Origin: Spirochaetota bacterium
GTDB lineage: Bacteria; Spirochaetota; UBA4802; UBA5550
DNA length: 39,266 bases
Direction: 5' to 3'
NCBI GenBank assembly: GCA_025457915.1
Contig: JALOTL010000032.1
Coordinates: forward strand, 1 to 39,266
Shown here: positions 24,755-32,080 of the stretch, piece by piece
Layout: each line of letters begins with the position of its first letter
How positions within the stretch are numbered: the stretch's first letter is position 1
The notes under the pieces: model-generated
The model's database searches: none
What the model was told of the DNA's origin: nothing
What the model saw: only the letters and a program-made list of their open reading frames with translations
Program-made: the position numbers and the translations under genes

Positions 24755-25327
24755 TCACGCCCATAAACTGAGGGGCGGGTAGTGGATCAGCGCGTACAGG
24801 ATGTCGCTCCTTGTTATTATTCCCAGGAGCCCGCCCTTTTCGTCGACAATCGGCATGCTCCCGATGTGCTGTTCGAACATCGCCTTCGCTATCCTCCTCA
24901 GGTCGGTCAGCCTGTCCGCAGTGATGACTTTTTTCGTCATGATTTCACCTACGGTCACTGCGGCCGGTTTCCCGCTCACGTCGCCGGCAATGACCATGCG
25001 CTTCAGCAGGTCCCTGTCGGAAACGATCCCGATGATTTTTTTATCTTCGGACAGTACGGGCATATGGCTGACGCCCTCCTTCCTGAATAAATCCAGCGCT
25101 TCATGCATGTCGATGCCGGGACCGACGGTCAATACCGGCGATTTCATTATCGTATAGGCGTGCAGGATGGGCTCGCGTTCCCGGTTTATTTTGACCGCCT
25201 CCCCGTATGCCTTCGCCGCGAGGGACCGTCTTTCGTCGCCACTTTCTTTTTTCCCGCCGGTTTCGTTCCCGTCTATGAGCTTTCTCGCGACATAGTTAAT
25301 GCTATCATACGGCAATGATCGGTACAT
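24755..25327 (-). CDS. Two-CBS-domain protein, 190 aa
   Basis: Two tandem CBS domains form a Bateman module (about residues 75-185). Visible segments are VSHMPVLSEDKKIIGIVSDRDLLKR, read here in parts, and IGSMPIVDEKGGLLGIITRSDIL. The LGIITRSD pattern is the usual end of a CBS unit. Such modules bind adenosine nucleotides and report energy state. The N-terminal ~70 residues are charged (KLIDGNETGGKKESGDERR) and have no recognised domain. The start at ATG 25327 is preferred over a TTG 20 codons upstream; neither has a good ribosome-binding site. It is transcribed away from hisF. Confidence 0.8.
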   Translation of the reverse strand: MYRSLPYDSINYVARKLIDGNETGGKKESGDERRSLAAKAYGEAVKINREREPILHAYTIMKSPVLTVGPGIDMHEALDLFRKEGVSHMPVLSEDKKIIGIVSDRDLLKRMVIAGDVSGKPAAVTVGEIMTKKVITADRLTDLRRIAKAMFEQHIGSMPIVDEKGGLLGIITRSDILYALIHYPPLSLWA

Positions 25328-25406
25328 GGATTTTATACGAGGCTGGGCGGAAATAATCAAGCGGGATTTATTTTTTCCGGGGGGCAATGTCGGATATTCC
25401 GGCGGA

Positions 25407-25432
25407 AAAATTTCTCAGGGAGGAGAAATTTT
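25407..25432. other. Perfect 10-bp hairpin in the CBS/hisF divergent spacer
   Basis: AAAATTTCTC (25407-25416) pairs with GAGAAATTTT (25423-25432) around the loop AGGGAG. It has no T-run on the right and lies 166 bases before hisF. It could be an operator or the 5' end of a leader. Confidence 0.35.
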
Positions 25433-25597
25433 CGATAATATCATTGCAGATATCTTGCATTGACCGGATTGTATGTTTTAATACTGCTTTCACCGCGTGA
25501 AACACGTCCCGCGATGAAAAAGGCTTGCATCATCCGCAATGTCCCGTACAACATTAACGATAATTGAGGCCAGATAGAAAACCGGAGGTTGAACTTT

Positions 25598-26356
25598 ATG
25601 GTACTGATAATGCCCTGCCTTGACATGAAAGACGGAAGGGTCGTCAAGGGCGTGAATTTCGTGAATATCCGCGACGCGGGCGACCCGGTAGAAAACGCGC
25701 GCCACTACCAGGAAGAGGGCGCGGACGAGCTGGCGATGCTCGACATAGCCGCTACCGTTGAAAACCGCAAGACAAGGATAGAATGGGTGAAAAACGTGTC
25801 CGCGGCGATAGACATACCCCTCACCGTGGGCGGAGGAATTTCAAGCCTTGAGGACATCGAACTCGTCCTGGAGGCGGGCGCTGACAAAGTTTCCATGAAC
25901 AGCGCGGCCGTGAGCGATCCCTCCCTGGTTGAGAAGGCCGCGAAGCGCTTCGGCACGGAAAAAATAACCGTCGCCGTTGACGCGAGGCGGAACAGCGCGA
26001 TGCCGTCCGGGTTCGAGCTGGTTGTCTCCGGCGGCACGAAACCCGTGGGCAAGGACGCGGTGGAGTGGGCGGGCAGGTGCGAAAAACTCGGCGCGGGCGT
26101 GGTCCTCCCCACGAGCATGGACGGGGACGGTACGCTTGCCGGATACGATATCCCGTTTACCCGGGCCATAGCTGACGCGGTTAAAGTACCGGTGGTCGCT
26201 TCCGGCGGAGCGGGGACCCTCGAGCACTTTTACGAAGGCGCCGTCGAGGGAAGGGCTTCCATCCTGCTGGCCGCGTCCGTGTTCCATTTCAGGACCTTCA
26301 CGGTAAAACAGGTAAAGGAATACCTGAAGGGCAGGGGGATAGAGGTGCGGCCGTGA
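25598..26356 (+). CDS. hisF: Imidazole glycerol phosphate synthase cyclase subunit, 252 aa
   Basis: HisF joins with the glutaminase HisH to convert PRFAR and glutamine-derived ammonia into imidazole glycerol phosphate and AICAR, in histidine synthesis. Both catalytic aspartates are visible, D9 (IMPCLDMKDGRVVKG) and D128 (TVAVDARR). Phosphate-binding loops VGGGIS and VASGGAG are also present. The end, LAASVFHFRTFTVKQVKEYL, matches the family. The start is ATG 25598: GGAGG lies nine bases upstream, and a TTG three codons earlier overlaps that site. No hisH or other his gene is adjacent, so the operon is dispersed or this is a lone copy. Confidence 0.93.
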   Translation: MVLIMPCLDMKDGRVVKGVNFVNIRDAGDPVENARHYQEEGADELAMLDIAATVENRKTRIEWVKNVSAAIDIPLTVGGGISSLEDIELVLEAGADKVSMNSAAVSDPSLVEKAAKRFGTEKITVAVDARRNSAMPSGFELVVSGGTKPVGKDAVEWAGRCEKLGAGVVLPTSMDGDGTLAGYDIPFTRAIADAVKVPVVASGGAGTLEHFYEGAVEGRASILLAASVFHFRTFTVKQVKEYLKGRGIEVRP

Positions 26357-26471
26357 GTAATGCGCCTCGTCAGTCTGGGGGCCCATATATAATTATTATT
26401 GTACAAGGAACAGTTGATACGAGATGCTGATGCCTTATTTGAGAATTAATGCGGGGCAATGAGGGAAATTT

Positions 26472-26909
26472 ATGAAAGAAAACAATAAAAAAGTTACGTA
26501 TGAAATGTATCAAAGGGCCATGGAAAAAAAGTCAGTAAGGGACCGGAAACAGTTCAAATTTTTAGTGATTTTTATGATGTTGTTTTTTTCCCAGCTCATC
26601 GGCGGTTCATTGCTGGCAATTTTTAAAAAAGATTATTTAAATCCTTTTTTAATCGTTTCCGGAATTATCTGGCTGATGATAATCATTCCATTCGTCATCA
26701 AGTTGTTGCGTTGTCCTGAATGCGGACGATTTTTTCCCAAAGGCAGGCTACATCTGATCGATACTGTCCAGGGAGCGGGGGAGGTGTGGGGCACATCCGG
26801 AAATTTTCAATACTACGATGGAACAAAATATGTTTATTGGACGGAATGCAAGTATTGCAGAAATATTATCTGGGTCATAAAGAGCCGCAAAAAGCGGCTG
26901 AAAAAATAA
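26472..26909 (+). CDS. Membrane protein with zinc-ribbon-like cysteine pairs, 145 aa
   Basis: Two membrane helices (about 29-50 and 59-78) are followed directly by a CPECGR pair (C81, C84) and, 40 residues later, ECKYCRN (C126, C129). The four cysteines fit a zinc ribbon on the cytoplasmic side. The tail is very basic (KSRKKRLKK). ATG 26472 has GAGGGAAA upstream. It is ten bases from the following esterase gene. The role is unknown. Confidence 0.65.
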   Translation: MKENNKKVTYEMYQRAMEKKSVRDRKQFKFLVIFMMLFFSQLIGGSLLAIFKKDYLNPFLIVSGIIWLMIIIPFVIKLLRCPECGRFFPKGRLHLIDTVQGAGEVWGTSGNFQYYDGTKYVYWTECKYCRNIIWVIKSRKKRLKK

Positions 26910-26919
26910 TTATAAAACC

Positions 26920-27978
26920 ATGCCGATGTTCCATAAAAAAACACCAGTCGCTGTCACGGCCGTTTTGCCTGTCATCACAGCGCTGCTTGTCGTGATTGTC
27001 GTATCGATTTTCATGGTGCGCTCCTGGACGCTCACGCCGTACGGCAGGCTCGATCCGCGGGCCGCGATTCTTCTGAAATACGTCGAGATCAGGAAAATCG
27101 ACCTGTTTGAAAAGGGCCGCTCCATCGGGCAGGTCCGTGAGTTCTCGAAACACGGCGGAGGGCTGGTCATGTCCGGACCGGCAGGCGTGCGGAAAGTCGA
27201 AAATACGGAGATTCCCGGGCCGGCCGGAAAGATCCCTGTGCGGATTTACGTCCCGGAAGGCGAACCCCCGTTCCCCGTGGTCCTTTTTTTCCATGGAGGG
27301 GGATATGTAATCGGCGACCTGGACACGCACGACAATATCTGCAGGAAGCTGTCCCGGAAAACGCCCGCGGTCGTCGTATCGGTGCAGTACCGTCTTGCGC
27401 CGGAGCACGCTTTTCCCGCGGCCCTGGACGACGCCTTAGCCTCGCTCCAGTGGGTGCTGGGCAGCGCCGGGCCGATGCGCCGGGACCCGGAACGGATCGC
27501 GGTCGCGGGTGACAGCGCGGGCGCCAACCTTTCCGCCGCGCTCTCGCACATGGCAAGGGACCGCGGGCTGAAACTGGCGGCGCAGGTCCTGATATATCCC
27601 GGCCTGGACCTTTCGTCTCTCGAAACCGGATCGCACGTCAGCTTCGCGAAGGGCTATTACCTGACCAGGCGCTACATCGAAAAGTTCCGGGAGTATTACG
27701 TTCCTGACAGGTCGAAATGGACCGACCCCAGGGTGTCCCCCCTGCTCGCGACGAATTTCAGGGACCTCCCGCCCGCGCTGGTGGTCACTGCGGGGTTCGA
27801 TCCCTTCAGGGACGACGGCGCGGCCTACGCGGAGAAATTGAAGGGGGCCGGGGTGCCCGTTCTGCTCAGCAACTATCCAGGCATGATACACGGCTTCATC
27901 AGCATGGACCGGCTTTTACCGGACGCCGATTCGGCCGTCGACGAATGCGCGTCGTTTCTGGGGTCGAAAATGCGCTAG
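26920..27978 (+). CDS. Membrane-anchored alpha/beta hydrolase of the GDXG (HSL-like) esterase family, 352 aa
   Basis: An N-terminal hydrophobic helix (about 9-31) could be a signal anchor. The hydrolase domain shows the HGGGYVIGD oxyanion motif (H125) and the nucleophile box GDSAG with S199. The acid residue is D294 in GFDPFRDD and the histidine is H324 in GMIHGF. This full triad is that of HSL-type carboxylesterases, which act on short acyl esters; the actual substrate is unknown. No strong ribosome-binding site precedes ATG 26920, so translation may depend on the previous gene ten bases upstream. Confidence 0.88.
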   Translation: MPMFHKKTPVAVTAVLPVITALLVVIVVSIFMVRSWTLTPYGRLDPRAAILLKYVEIRKIDLFEKGRSIGQVREFSKHGGGLVMSGPAGVRKVENTEIPGPAGKIPVRIYVPEGEPPFPVVLFFHGGGYVIGDLDTHDNICRKLSRKTPAVVVSVQYRLAPEHAFPAALDDALASLQWVLGSAGPMRRDPERIAVAGDSAGANLSAALSHMARDRGLKLAAQVLIYPGLDLSSLETGSHVSFAKGYYLTRRYIEKFREYYVPDRSKWTDPRVSPLLATNFRDLPPALVVTAGFDPFRDDGAAYAEKLKGAGVPVLLSNYPGMIHGFISMDRLLPDADSAVDECASFLGSKMR

Positions 27979-28046
27979 CGCTCCTGCCTGTCCCGTTACG
28001 CTGAATTCCGTAAAACGCACCTTCATGTTTATATACCTGCGGTGGC

Positions 28047-28172
28047 ATGCACATCCTGAAATTTTTTAAAACATGGACGCCCGCGGGGTATGTTTTTCCG
28101 GCATCGCCGGTTATCCTTAACCTGGAGGGTTTCGCGCGCGCCCGCGAAATAAAGGCACCGGAAACGCGATGA
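28047..28172 (+). CDS. Candidate micro-gene, 41 aa (first of an overlapping chain)
   Basis: The short frame starts MHILKFFKTWTP and ends in KAPETR. It ends in an ATGA overlap with the next frame (28169-28172). The ribosome-binding site is weak, and the composition does not strongly favour coding. It is listed because it continues the chain of overlaps seen in the next four frames. The spacer before it (27979-28046) has no recognisable feature. Confidence 0.25.
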   Translation: MHILKFFKTWTPAGYVFPASPVILNLEGFARAREIKAPETR

Positions 28173-28231
28173 AGCCGGGCATTTATAGCGGGTACCCCCG
28201 CGAAGAATTCAAACAGGAGGCGGCAATATGA
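28169..28231 (+). CDS. Candidate micro-gene, 20 aa
   Basis: This is a 20-codon frame (MKPGIYSGYPREEFKQEAAI). It begins within the previous stop (ATGA) and ends by ATGA overlap with the next start. The AGGAGG ribosome-binding site of the following gene lies inside it. It may be a real peptide or a by-product of the layout. Confidence 0.25.
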   Translation: MKPGIYSGYPREEFKQEAAI

Positions 28232-28338
28232 TGTCTGCTATTTGCTGTTTTCCAGCCAACACCGGCTGGTTCATGTATTACTGGAACGACATGGAAGCGG
28301 CCATCGAGCTTTTAAATGAAGGAGGCCCGGTATGCTGA
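28228..28338 (+). CDS. Aromatic micro-protein A, 36 aa
   Basis: ATG 28228 follows a perfect AGGAGG with seven bases between. The 36-residue product has the core GWFMYYWNDMEAAIELLN. That core is paralogous to the next gene's, with the shared pattern WFMY-x-W-x-D-x-E-x-A. Its stop overlaps the next start as ATGCTGA (28332-28338). The terminal GG and Cys are at least partly dictated by the ribosome-binding site and overlap that they encode. No function is known. It could be a small membrane-binding or regulatory peptide. Confidence 0.6.
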   Translation: MMSAICCFPANTGWFMYYWNDMEAAIELLNEGGPVC

Positions 28339-28472
28339 AAAGACTCGTCAAATACGTTATTAATGGGGGAGTGTTCGGCGTATTGCTGGCGCACAGCGAC
28401 TGGTTCATGTATTTTTGGCGCGATTATGAATCTGCGGTATGGTGGCTTATTAACGGAGGCAGGCCATGTTGA
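28332..28472 (+). CDS. Aromatic micro-protein B, 46 aa
   Basis: A paralogue of the preceding micro-gene. A basic/hydrophobic N-terminal segment (MLKRLVKYVINGGVFGVLLA) is followed by the shared core DWFMYFWRDYESAVWWL. The 12 bases TGGTTCATGTAT are identical in both. GGAGG (28321-28325), inside the previous gene, sits six bases before ATG 28332. The stop overlaps the next start as ATGTTGA (28466-28472), the same geometry as at the previous junction. The first 20 residues could form a short membrane helix. Confidence 0.6.
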   Translation: MLKRLVKYVINGGVFGVLLAHSDWFMYFWRDYESAVWWLINGGRPC

Positions 28473-28846
28473 ACGGATTCATAGAGTACCGGGTGGATTA
28501 TAAAATGGACCTCGAGTATACCCTGTCCGGGACATGGACGCACGGGGAGATGCAGGCGCAGGTGGAAAAGTCCACCATGGCGATTTTTGAAAAGAAGAAA
28601 TTCCGAAGAAGGTTTCATCTGATGGAAGAGTCCGTGCGGTTTTTCCCGTTCATCAACGGGCATAGCGGAAAGATGATATGCAGGTTTTCATTCATCTGTA
28701 AATGGGCGGGGTTGATATGGGGGACCTGGTGGAAGATCGGCAACTTCGCGCGCACTATCGCGGGGAAGCCGGCAGTGGACATTCTTTACGACATCCGCTT
28801 CAACGTGGTACCGCGCGAGAATCCGGGCGGGCCTTTATTGCCTTGA
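28466..28846 (+). CDS. Unknown protein at the end of the micro-gene chain, 126 aa
   Basis: Translation probably depends on coupling: GGAGG at 28455-28459 lies in the previous frame and the start overlaps its stop. The product has a charged N-terminal part (MAIFEKKKFRRRFHLMEES) and a hydrophobic, Trp-rich patch (ICKWAGLIWGTWWKI). It ends in a Pro/Gly-rich tail. No family is recognised. The stop codon lies within the -35 box of the promoter for the WYL gene. Confidence 0.55.
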   Translation: MLNGFIEYRVDYKMDLEYTLSGTWTHGEMQAQVEKSTMAIFEKKKFRRRFHLMEESVRFFPFINGHSGKMICRFSFICKWAGLIWGTWWKIGNFARTIAGKPAVDILYDIRFNVVPRENPGGPLLP

Positions 28847-28872
28847 CACCGCCCGTTGGACGGCGTTATAAT
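28843..28872 (+). promoter_or_regulatory. Near-consensus sigma-70 promoter of the WYL gene
   Basis: A perfect TTGACA (28843-28848) and perfect TATAAT (28867-28872) are 18 bases apart. The -35 box overlaps the stop codon (28844-28846) of the preceding gene. The leader to ATG 28907 is about 28 bases. Confidence 0.8.
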
Positions 28873-28906
28873 TCAACCTGATTTTTCCATTAAAGGCGGT
28901 AGCGAT

Positions 28907-29848
28907 ATGCATAAACCTGAAAAGGAAAGGATAATCGACCCGGAGGCCACCTATGCCGTCATACGGCGGTGTCTCCACATAATAGCGCTTCTTCAGGAGC
29001 CGTCCGGCGAGGGAAGGATAAACGCCCAGGTGCTCGCGGACATACTCTCGCTCGACGAGGAGGGCGAGCCCCTTCAGGGGAAGTCCGTTTCCAGGTATTC
29101 GAAGAGCTACCTTATGGAAAAGCTCGGCCTCGACATAGGGATCTCGCGCGGCGTGCCCAGGTGGGAGATGAGGACGCCGATAGAGGACGGCCTCCTCAGG
29201 AAGCTGATGGGCCTGTACCTCGACTTCATCTCGATCGACTATTCCAGGGAGATCATCACCGGGACGCTCGCCGGCAAAAATCCGCTCCACGCGATGGGAA
29301 TACTGGCAAGGCTCTACTTCGCCTCCGTGGAGAAGAGGAAGGCCGTCATTGAATACGACAAGGACGGGACCGGCAGGCCGACCGAATACAGGGTGCGGCC
29401 GTACCACCTGGCGATCAAGGACACGGAGCTGTACCTGATCTGCAGGAAGGAGGGGAGCGAGGCCGTGAGGTCGTTCGTGGTGAGCAAGATCGCCGGCGTA
29501 AGGACCCTTCCCGATTTTTTCGGCGAGGAGCCGGCGTCGGTGGAGGACCACTACATGCATTCCTTCAGCGCCTTCGTGGGCGACAGGCTCTATTCCTTCG
29601 AGCTCGACGCGGAAAGGTCCGTGACGAACACGCTGATGAACGTTTTCGGCGGCCTCAGGCCTGCGTGCGCGCCGGTAAACCCGGAAGACGAGGCCGGCAG
29701 GCATACGGTCAGGTTCGAGGCGACCGACATAAGGTCGGTATGCAAGCAGCTGTTTTTTTACGGGAGCAGGGTGAAGATCCTCGGCCCGCCGGAGGCCGTC
29801 AGTCTCATGAGGGAGATGCTTGACGACTGCCGGGGGGTCTATGGATGA
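28907..29848 (+). CDS. WYL-domain transcriptional regulator, 313 aa
   Basis: The N-terminal ~120 residues are helical with a winged-helix-like pattern (ADILSLDEEGEPLQGKSVSR). A WYL domain follows (about 145-220; YRVRPYHLAIKDTELYLICRKEG is its core, seen here in parts). A C-terminal extension follows, containing SFELDAERSV and LFFYGSRVKILGP, as in other WCX-type WYL proteins. WYL regulators bind nucleic-acid ligands or other small molecules and control stress, phage defence or metabolic genes. GGCGG and the chosen ATG 28907 fit; a longer frame upstream has no start site of equal strength. It has its own strong promoter and is not in an operon with the following genes. Confidence 0.82.
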   Translation: MHKPEKERIIDPEATYAVIRRCLHIIALLQEPSGEGRINAQVLADILSLDEEGEPLQGKSVSRYSKSYLMEKLGLDIGISRGVPRWEMRTPIEDGLLRKLMGLYLDFISIDYSREIITGTLAGKNPLHAMGILARLYFASVEKRKAVIEYDKDGTGRPTEYRVRPYHLAIKDTELYLICRKEGSEAVRSFVVSKIAGVRTLPDFFGEEPASVEDHYMHSFSAFVGDRLYSFELDAERSVTNTLMNVFGGLRPACAPVNPEDEAGRHTVRFEATDIRSVCKQLFFYGSRVKILGPPEAVSLMREMLDDCRGVYG

Positions 29849-30113
29849 CGGCGGATTTTTTCCTTTATTAAATTAGATTTGAACCCTGAACAGGGTGGGT
29901 TTGACGGTGATGATGTCGTCAATTTATTTCCACTTCCCAGGTATAGGGTTTCGTCGTGCTCTATATGAGGCGATTTTTTTTTACACATCATGCACAACGT
30001 CGATAGAGCGAACAGGAAGTTCGCCTGCAGACATATGGCAGGATGCTGTAATAAAGTCTGTGCAGAATATCCTGTTCTGCGCGTAGAAAGCCATAATGGA
30101 TAAATTTTTAAAA
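29849..30113. other. Gene-free spacer after the WYL gene
   Basis: I see no convincing gene or promoter here. Short AT-rich stretches and a few weak inverted repeats (CAGGAT near 30038, ATCCTG near 30069) lead into the palindromic element beginning at 30114. Confidence 0.4.
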
Positions 30114-30340
30114 TATCCGCCGAAGGCGGATACTGATTGGGCGATATGTATGAAGTCGAACTCCGCGAAGCGGATTCGACGAGTTTCGCCCATTTCTTTT
30201 GGAGCGTGCAAAAGAAATGGGCATATGTACCCGGTCGCTGTTCAGCGGCAATCCACTCGCTGCACGTTTTTTCGACATTCTGTCGGCATGCAGCACTAAG
30301 CCGTCCTTGGCTTTAACCCCAAAGGTTTGACAAAGCAAGG
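30114..30340. repeat. Palindrome-rich intergenic element (possible MITE/REP-type repeat)
   Basis: There are three clear hairpins in a row. The first is TATCCGCC-GAA-GGCGGATA (30114-30132). The second is GTCGAA/TTCGAC enclosing TCCGC-GAA-GCGGA (30155-30180). The third has a perfect 13-bp stem, GCCCATTTCTTTT (30188-30200) with AAAAGAAATGGGC (30210-30222), and a nine-base loop. GGGCGA (30139-30144) can also pair across hairpin B with TCGCCC (30186-30191). Further short repeats run to about 30340. The left and right edges are not sharply defined. No transposase is encoded. Confidence 0.5.
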
Positions 30341-30348
30341 TACGTCAT

Positions 30349-30570
30349 TCAAAACATCTCGAGATGGATCTTGTCCCTGTTGAATTCATCCGCCCGCGTC
30401 CATTTCCCGGACGCCCTTATCACCGGTCCGGCCGGGGTATCGACCGTTCCATCGGCCCAGTGCGGCGTTTCAGCCCGGTTGTATCCGGGCTTCGGCGCGT
30501 ACCCGCAGCCGCATCCCGCTGATCCGGCAGGCGCGGTATTTTTATCGTTATCGCTCATGCGAGTTTCCAT
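30349..30570 (-). pseudogene. N-terminal fragment of an HgcA/CdhD-like corrinoid protein, 73 aa
   Basis: The frame has a leading cysteine motif (GCGCGYAP) and the segment WADGTVDTPAGPVIRASGKW. That segment resembles the opening of corrinoid proteins of the acetyl-CoA decarbonylase/synthase gamma or HgcA family, in which a longer TIM-barrel and cobalamin-binding part follows. Here the similarity ends within a few residues and a stop appears at 30349, right beside the palindromic element. The simplest reading is a gene cut off by the repeat. A small intact protein of the same opening is possible. This family assignment rests on recognition of one motif, with no search done. Confidence 0.45.
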
Positions 30571-30603
30571 GATATACCTTGATGTTTTGTTTCTTTTTTT
30601 GAA

Positions 30604-30635
30604 CCGGGGCAGGGCCCTTTGCGGGCCTGCCCCGG
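30604..30635. other. Strong GC-rich hairpin between two small genes
   Basis: CCGGGGCAGG (30604-30613) pairs with CCTGCCCCGG (30626-30635). Three more base pairs lie inside and the loop is TTTGC. In the direction of the genes it is followed by A residues, not T, so it is not a classic intrinsic terminator. Confidence 0.5.
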
Positions 30636-30655
30636 AGTTGTAGAGGCGGGTGGGA

Positions 30656-30850
30656 TTATTTCTTTTCCTGTTCCCCGCTCTTGCAGGTCATCTTTTCGAA
30701 AATCGCCCCGCAGTCGCACTTGCCGCCGCTCATGTATTTCTCCTTGAGCTTCATGAAATCAATGTCCTTCGCGTTGCACTTTTTCATGAATTCCATGAAA
30801 GCGTCAGGAATTTTTTTACCGCCGCAGCAGCCAGAGTCTTTTGTCGTCAT
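30656..30850 (-). CDS. Small cysteine-rich protein, 64 aa
   Basis: A compact protein starting MTTKDSGCCGGKK, with cysteines also in MKKCNAK, KCDCGA and MTCKSGE. The paired and spaced cysteines suggest metal or metalloid binding. ATG 30850 is preceded by GGGAG with about eight bases between, which decides this start over an in-frame codon 11 residues earlier. It lies upstream of, and in the same direction as, the corrinoid-protein fragment, with a strong hairpin in between. No family is recognised. Confidence 0.6.
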   Translation of the reverse strand: MTTKDSGCCGGKKIPDAFMEFMKKCNAKDIDFMKLKEKYMSGGKCDCGAIFEKMTCKSGEQEKK

Positions 30851-30962
30851 AACATTTCTCCCTCTTTTTTTGTTTTGATACAATATAGACGCAGGCCGTG
30901 CGTCCGGGGATACGGATGAGGGAAAAAAATTTACGATTTGCGGAGACTGGAAAAGAAAATCC

Positions 30963-31022
30963 CCGGCAGGCTCACGGCATGGTGCCTGCCCCGGTTTTCC
31001 GTCTCACCTGTAAAACGGAAAA
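30963..31022. other. Two adjacent hairpins in the spacer before the hydrolase gene
   Basis: GGCAGGC (30965-30971) with GCCTGCC (30984-30990) forms an imperfect larger stem. Directly after it, TTTTCCGT (30995-31002) pairs with ACGGAAAA (31015-31022). They lie in the 258-base gap between the two divergent genes and may be a leader or terminator structure. Confidence 0.3.
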
Positions 31023-31108
31023 GACATCGGGCGCCGTCATTTTTATCCTTGACTGCTCTCCTTTAAATGATTTCATTTTATATCCGGATAGTAATTGGGA
31101 GGCCATTC

Positions 31109-32062
31109 ATGCAATTGAAAAAACTGCTTGCCGGGACCGCGGCCTTTCTCGCGGTCCTGTCCGTGTCAGCGGTTTCGGTCTATTATCTCCTGCCCGGGAC
31201 GGTGCTCGGACTTTCGACGGACCTGGCCAGGTTTTCCGCCGGTCTGAAAAGACATGAGGTGCGGGCCGCCGGCCACAACTGGGTCTACCTTGAGGGAGGC
31301 AAAGGGAAAGCGATTGTTTTCGTGCACGGCTTCGGCCTGAGCAAGGACCAGTGGGGTGCGATGCTTCCGGCACTTGTAAAATCCAACAGGATTTTAGTGC
31401 CGGACCTGCCCGGCTTCGGTGAAACCGCGCCGGTCCTGGGCGAACATTACACGGTGAAGAGGCAGGCGGCGCGGCTGGACGAATTCGTGAATAAAATCGG
31501 GCTGAAGTCGTTTCACCTGGTCGGCCTTTCCATGGGCGGGGCCATAGCCGGATATTATTCCGCGGAACACCCGGGGAAGGTGAAGTCCCTCGTCATGATA
31601 GGTCCCTTCGGCGTAAGGTCTGACGCTTTGAGCGATTTCCAGAAGGCTTACGCGAAGGGTGAAAACCCGCTCGTCCTGAAGGACGTTTCAGGTTTCGACG
31701 TCGCCGTGTCGTACGGGAGAAGCAGGCCGGACGCCGTGCCGGACCGCTTCAAATCATACATAGCCGGCGTCCAGTCGAAGAAATACGATTTCTACATCGA
31801 TGCCTTCAGGGATGAAATCGACTCCGGGGGATGGGACATGCTCAGGCCGCACCTGAACAGGATCAAGGCGCCGGTTCTGGTCATATTCGGGGACAGGGAC
31901 AGGGTGATAGACGCGTCATGCATGGATACATACCGGAAAGGCATAGGTAACGTCAGGACCGCGCTGATAAAGGGAGCGGGCCACATAGCCTATCTCGACA
32001 GTCCGGGTGAAACGATCGGCCTGGTGCGGGATTTCCTGGACAGGAATAAAGACAATAAATGA
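31109..32062 (+). CDS. Signal-anchored alpha/beta hydrolase, 317 aa
   Basis: An N-terminal hydrophobic helix (about 5-28) anchors or exports the protein. The fold is a classic alpha/beta hydrolase with HGFGLSKDQW, the nucleophile elbow GLSMGG (S141), the acid D264 (GDRDRVID) and H292 (GAGHIAYLD). It is closest in style to MhpC/lipase-like hydrolases, but the substrate is unknown. The start at 31109 has GGGAGG six bases upstream. The next gene follows after 18 bases and may be co-transcribed. Confidence 0.85.
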   Translation: MQLKKLLAGTAAFLAVLSVSAVSVYYLLPGTVLGLSTDLARFSAGLKRHEVRAAGHNWVYLEGGKGKAIVFVHGFGLSKDQWGAMLPALVKSNRILVPDLPGFGETAPVLGEHYTVKRQAARLDEFVNKIGLKSFHLVGLSMGGAIAGYYSAEHPGKVKSLVMIGPFGVRSDALSDFQKAYAKGENPLVLKDVSGFDVAVSYGRSRPDAVPDRFKSYIAGVQSKKYDFYIDAFRDEIDSGGWDMLRPHLNRIKAPVLVIFGDRDRVIDASCMDTYRKGIGNVRTALIKGAGHIAYLDSPGETIGLVRDFLDRNKDNK

Positions 32063-32080
32063 ATAGATGAGGGCGAGGAC

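Noticed and set aside
25407-25597. A riboswitch or his-leader before hisF
   Set aside because: There is no run of His codons, no known aptamer pattern and no terminator before the start; only a simple hairpin is seen.
30096-30338. Small frames on both strands inside the palindromic element
   Set aside because: They follow the inverted repeats, lack ribosome-binding sites and show no protein-like composition.
30604-30635. Hairpin as an intrinsic terminator for the cysteine-rich gene
   Set aside because: The bases after the stem in the direction of transcription are A, not T.
30349-30850. A mercury-methylation (hgcAB) locus
   Set aside because: Only the opening of an HgcA/CdhD-like protein is seen, and no HgcB-type ferredoxin is adjacent.
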